The position numbers and the translations under genes were made by a program. A DNA stretch of 64,000 nucleotides from assembly GCF_000002415.2 (NCBI RefSeq), contig NC_009909.1, positions 804,485 through 868,484 of the forward strand. Direction: 5' to 3'. Of this stretch, positions 63,780-64,000 are shown piece after piece. The DNA comes from Plasmodium vivax (Eukaryota > Apicomplexa > Aconoidasida > Haemosporida > Plasmodiidae). The notes under the pieces are model-generated. The model saw nothing but the letters and a program-made list of their open reading frames with translations, made no database searches and was not told the DNA's origin. How positions within the stretch are numbered: position 1 is the first letter of the stretch; the number at the start of each line of letters is the position of its first letter.

Positions 63780-64000
63780 GTTGTAATTAAGCTATTCGAT
63801 CAAAAAAAAAAAAAAAATAATCGTAAAACCAACTTGTATGGTTAAAAAAAAAAAATTACAGTTATATGTAACCCTTACAGTTAAAAAAAAAAAAATAAGG
63901 TCAAATTCAGAGCTTACGGTTAAAGAAAAAAATATACGGCTAAATATAACACTTACGGTTAAAAAAAATAAAAAAGTTTACGTTTAACCCTTACAGTTTA
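63780..64000. repeat. Subtelomere-like repeat with AACCCTTACRGTTAAAA units
   Basis: Several copies of a loose unit of about 35-55 bases: (A/T)ACGGTTA or CAGTTA followed by an A run, then ATAT(G)TAACCCTTACAG. Copies are seen near 63840, 63880, 63920, 63955 and 63990 and continue to the window edge. The ACCCT core recalls degenerate telomere-associated repeats, which is an inference. Confidence 0.65.

Overview
The window looks like subtelomeric chromosome DNA of a malaria parasite of the Plasmodium vivax/knowlesi/cynomolgi (simian) type. Three things point there: short AT-rich introns with poly-pyrimidine acceptors, two-exon genes for exported red-cell proteins (hydrophobic leader exon, then an RxLx[E] export motif), and several pir (vir/cyir/kir-type) variant antigen genes. 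The species cannot be fixed from sequence reading alone. No SICAvar, var, rRNA, tRNA, transposon or CRISPR was seen.

Left third (about 3-30 kb): exported-protein cluster. Three same-strand genes (3281, 8037, 12172) share a related leader exon that ends at the same Q|NT splice junction, but their second exons differ: an Ala/Ser/Thr repeat protein, a PHIST protein and a small acidic protein. Next come two convergent genes (15792-21531 + and 23980-25246 -) that both carry the N-terminal conserved domain of the knob protein KAHRP. One is small (363 aa). The other is a giant repeat protein (1867 aa) ending in a lysine run and a Cys-Cys-hydrophobic tail. A further PHIST gene lies at 28111-29335 (-).

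Right half (33-58 kb): pir cluster of six genes on both strands. Three are ordinary three-exon pirs (33143, 41393-42730, 56964-58275). The other three (36878-39984, 46013-48505, 50449-53579) are multi-exon genes in which one or two extra PIR-type ectodomain exons are spliced in phase 0 ahead of the usual membrane-anchored PIR exon, giving proteins of 850, 695 and 852 aa. A small exported PHIST-like gene (55262-56038) sits among them. All pir introns are phase 0, so modules could be duplicated, shuffled or skipped without breaking the frame.

The right end (61.7-62.35 kb and 63.78-64.0 kb) carries degenerate tandem repeats of subtelomeric character and no supportable genes, so the telomere is more likely towards the right.

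Taken together the genes encode surface or exported proteins for remodelling the host red cell: KAHRP-type and PHIST proteins at the host membrane skeleton, and PIR proteins as variant antigens. Exon boundaries were derived by hand from GT/AG sites, phase and homology between genes in the window. Transcript data would be decisive.
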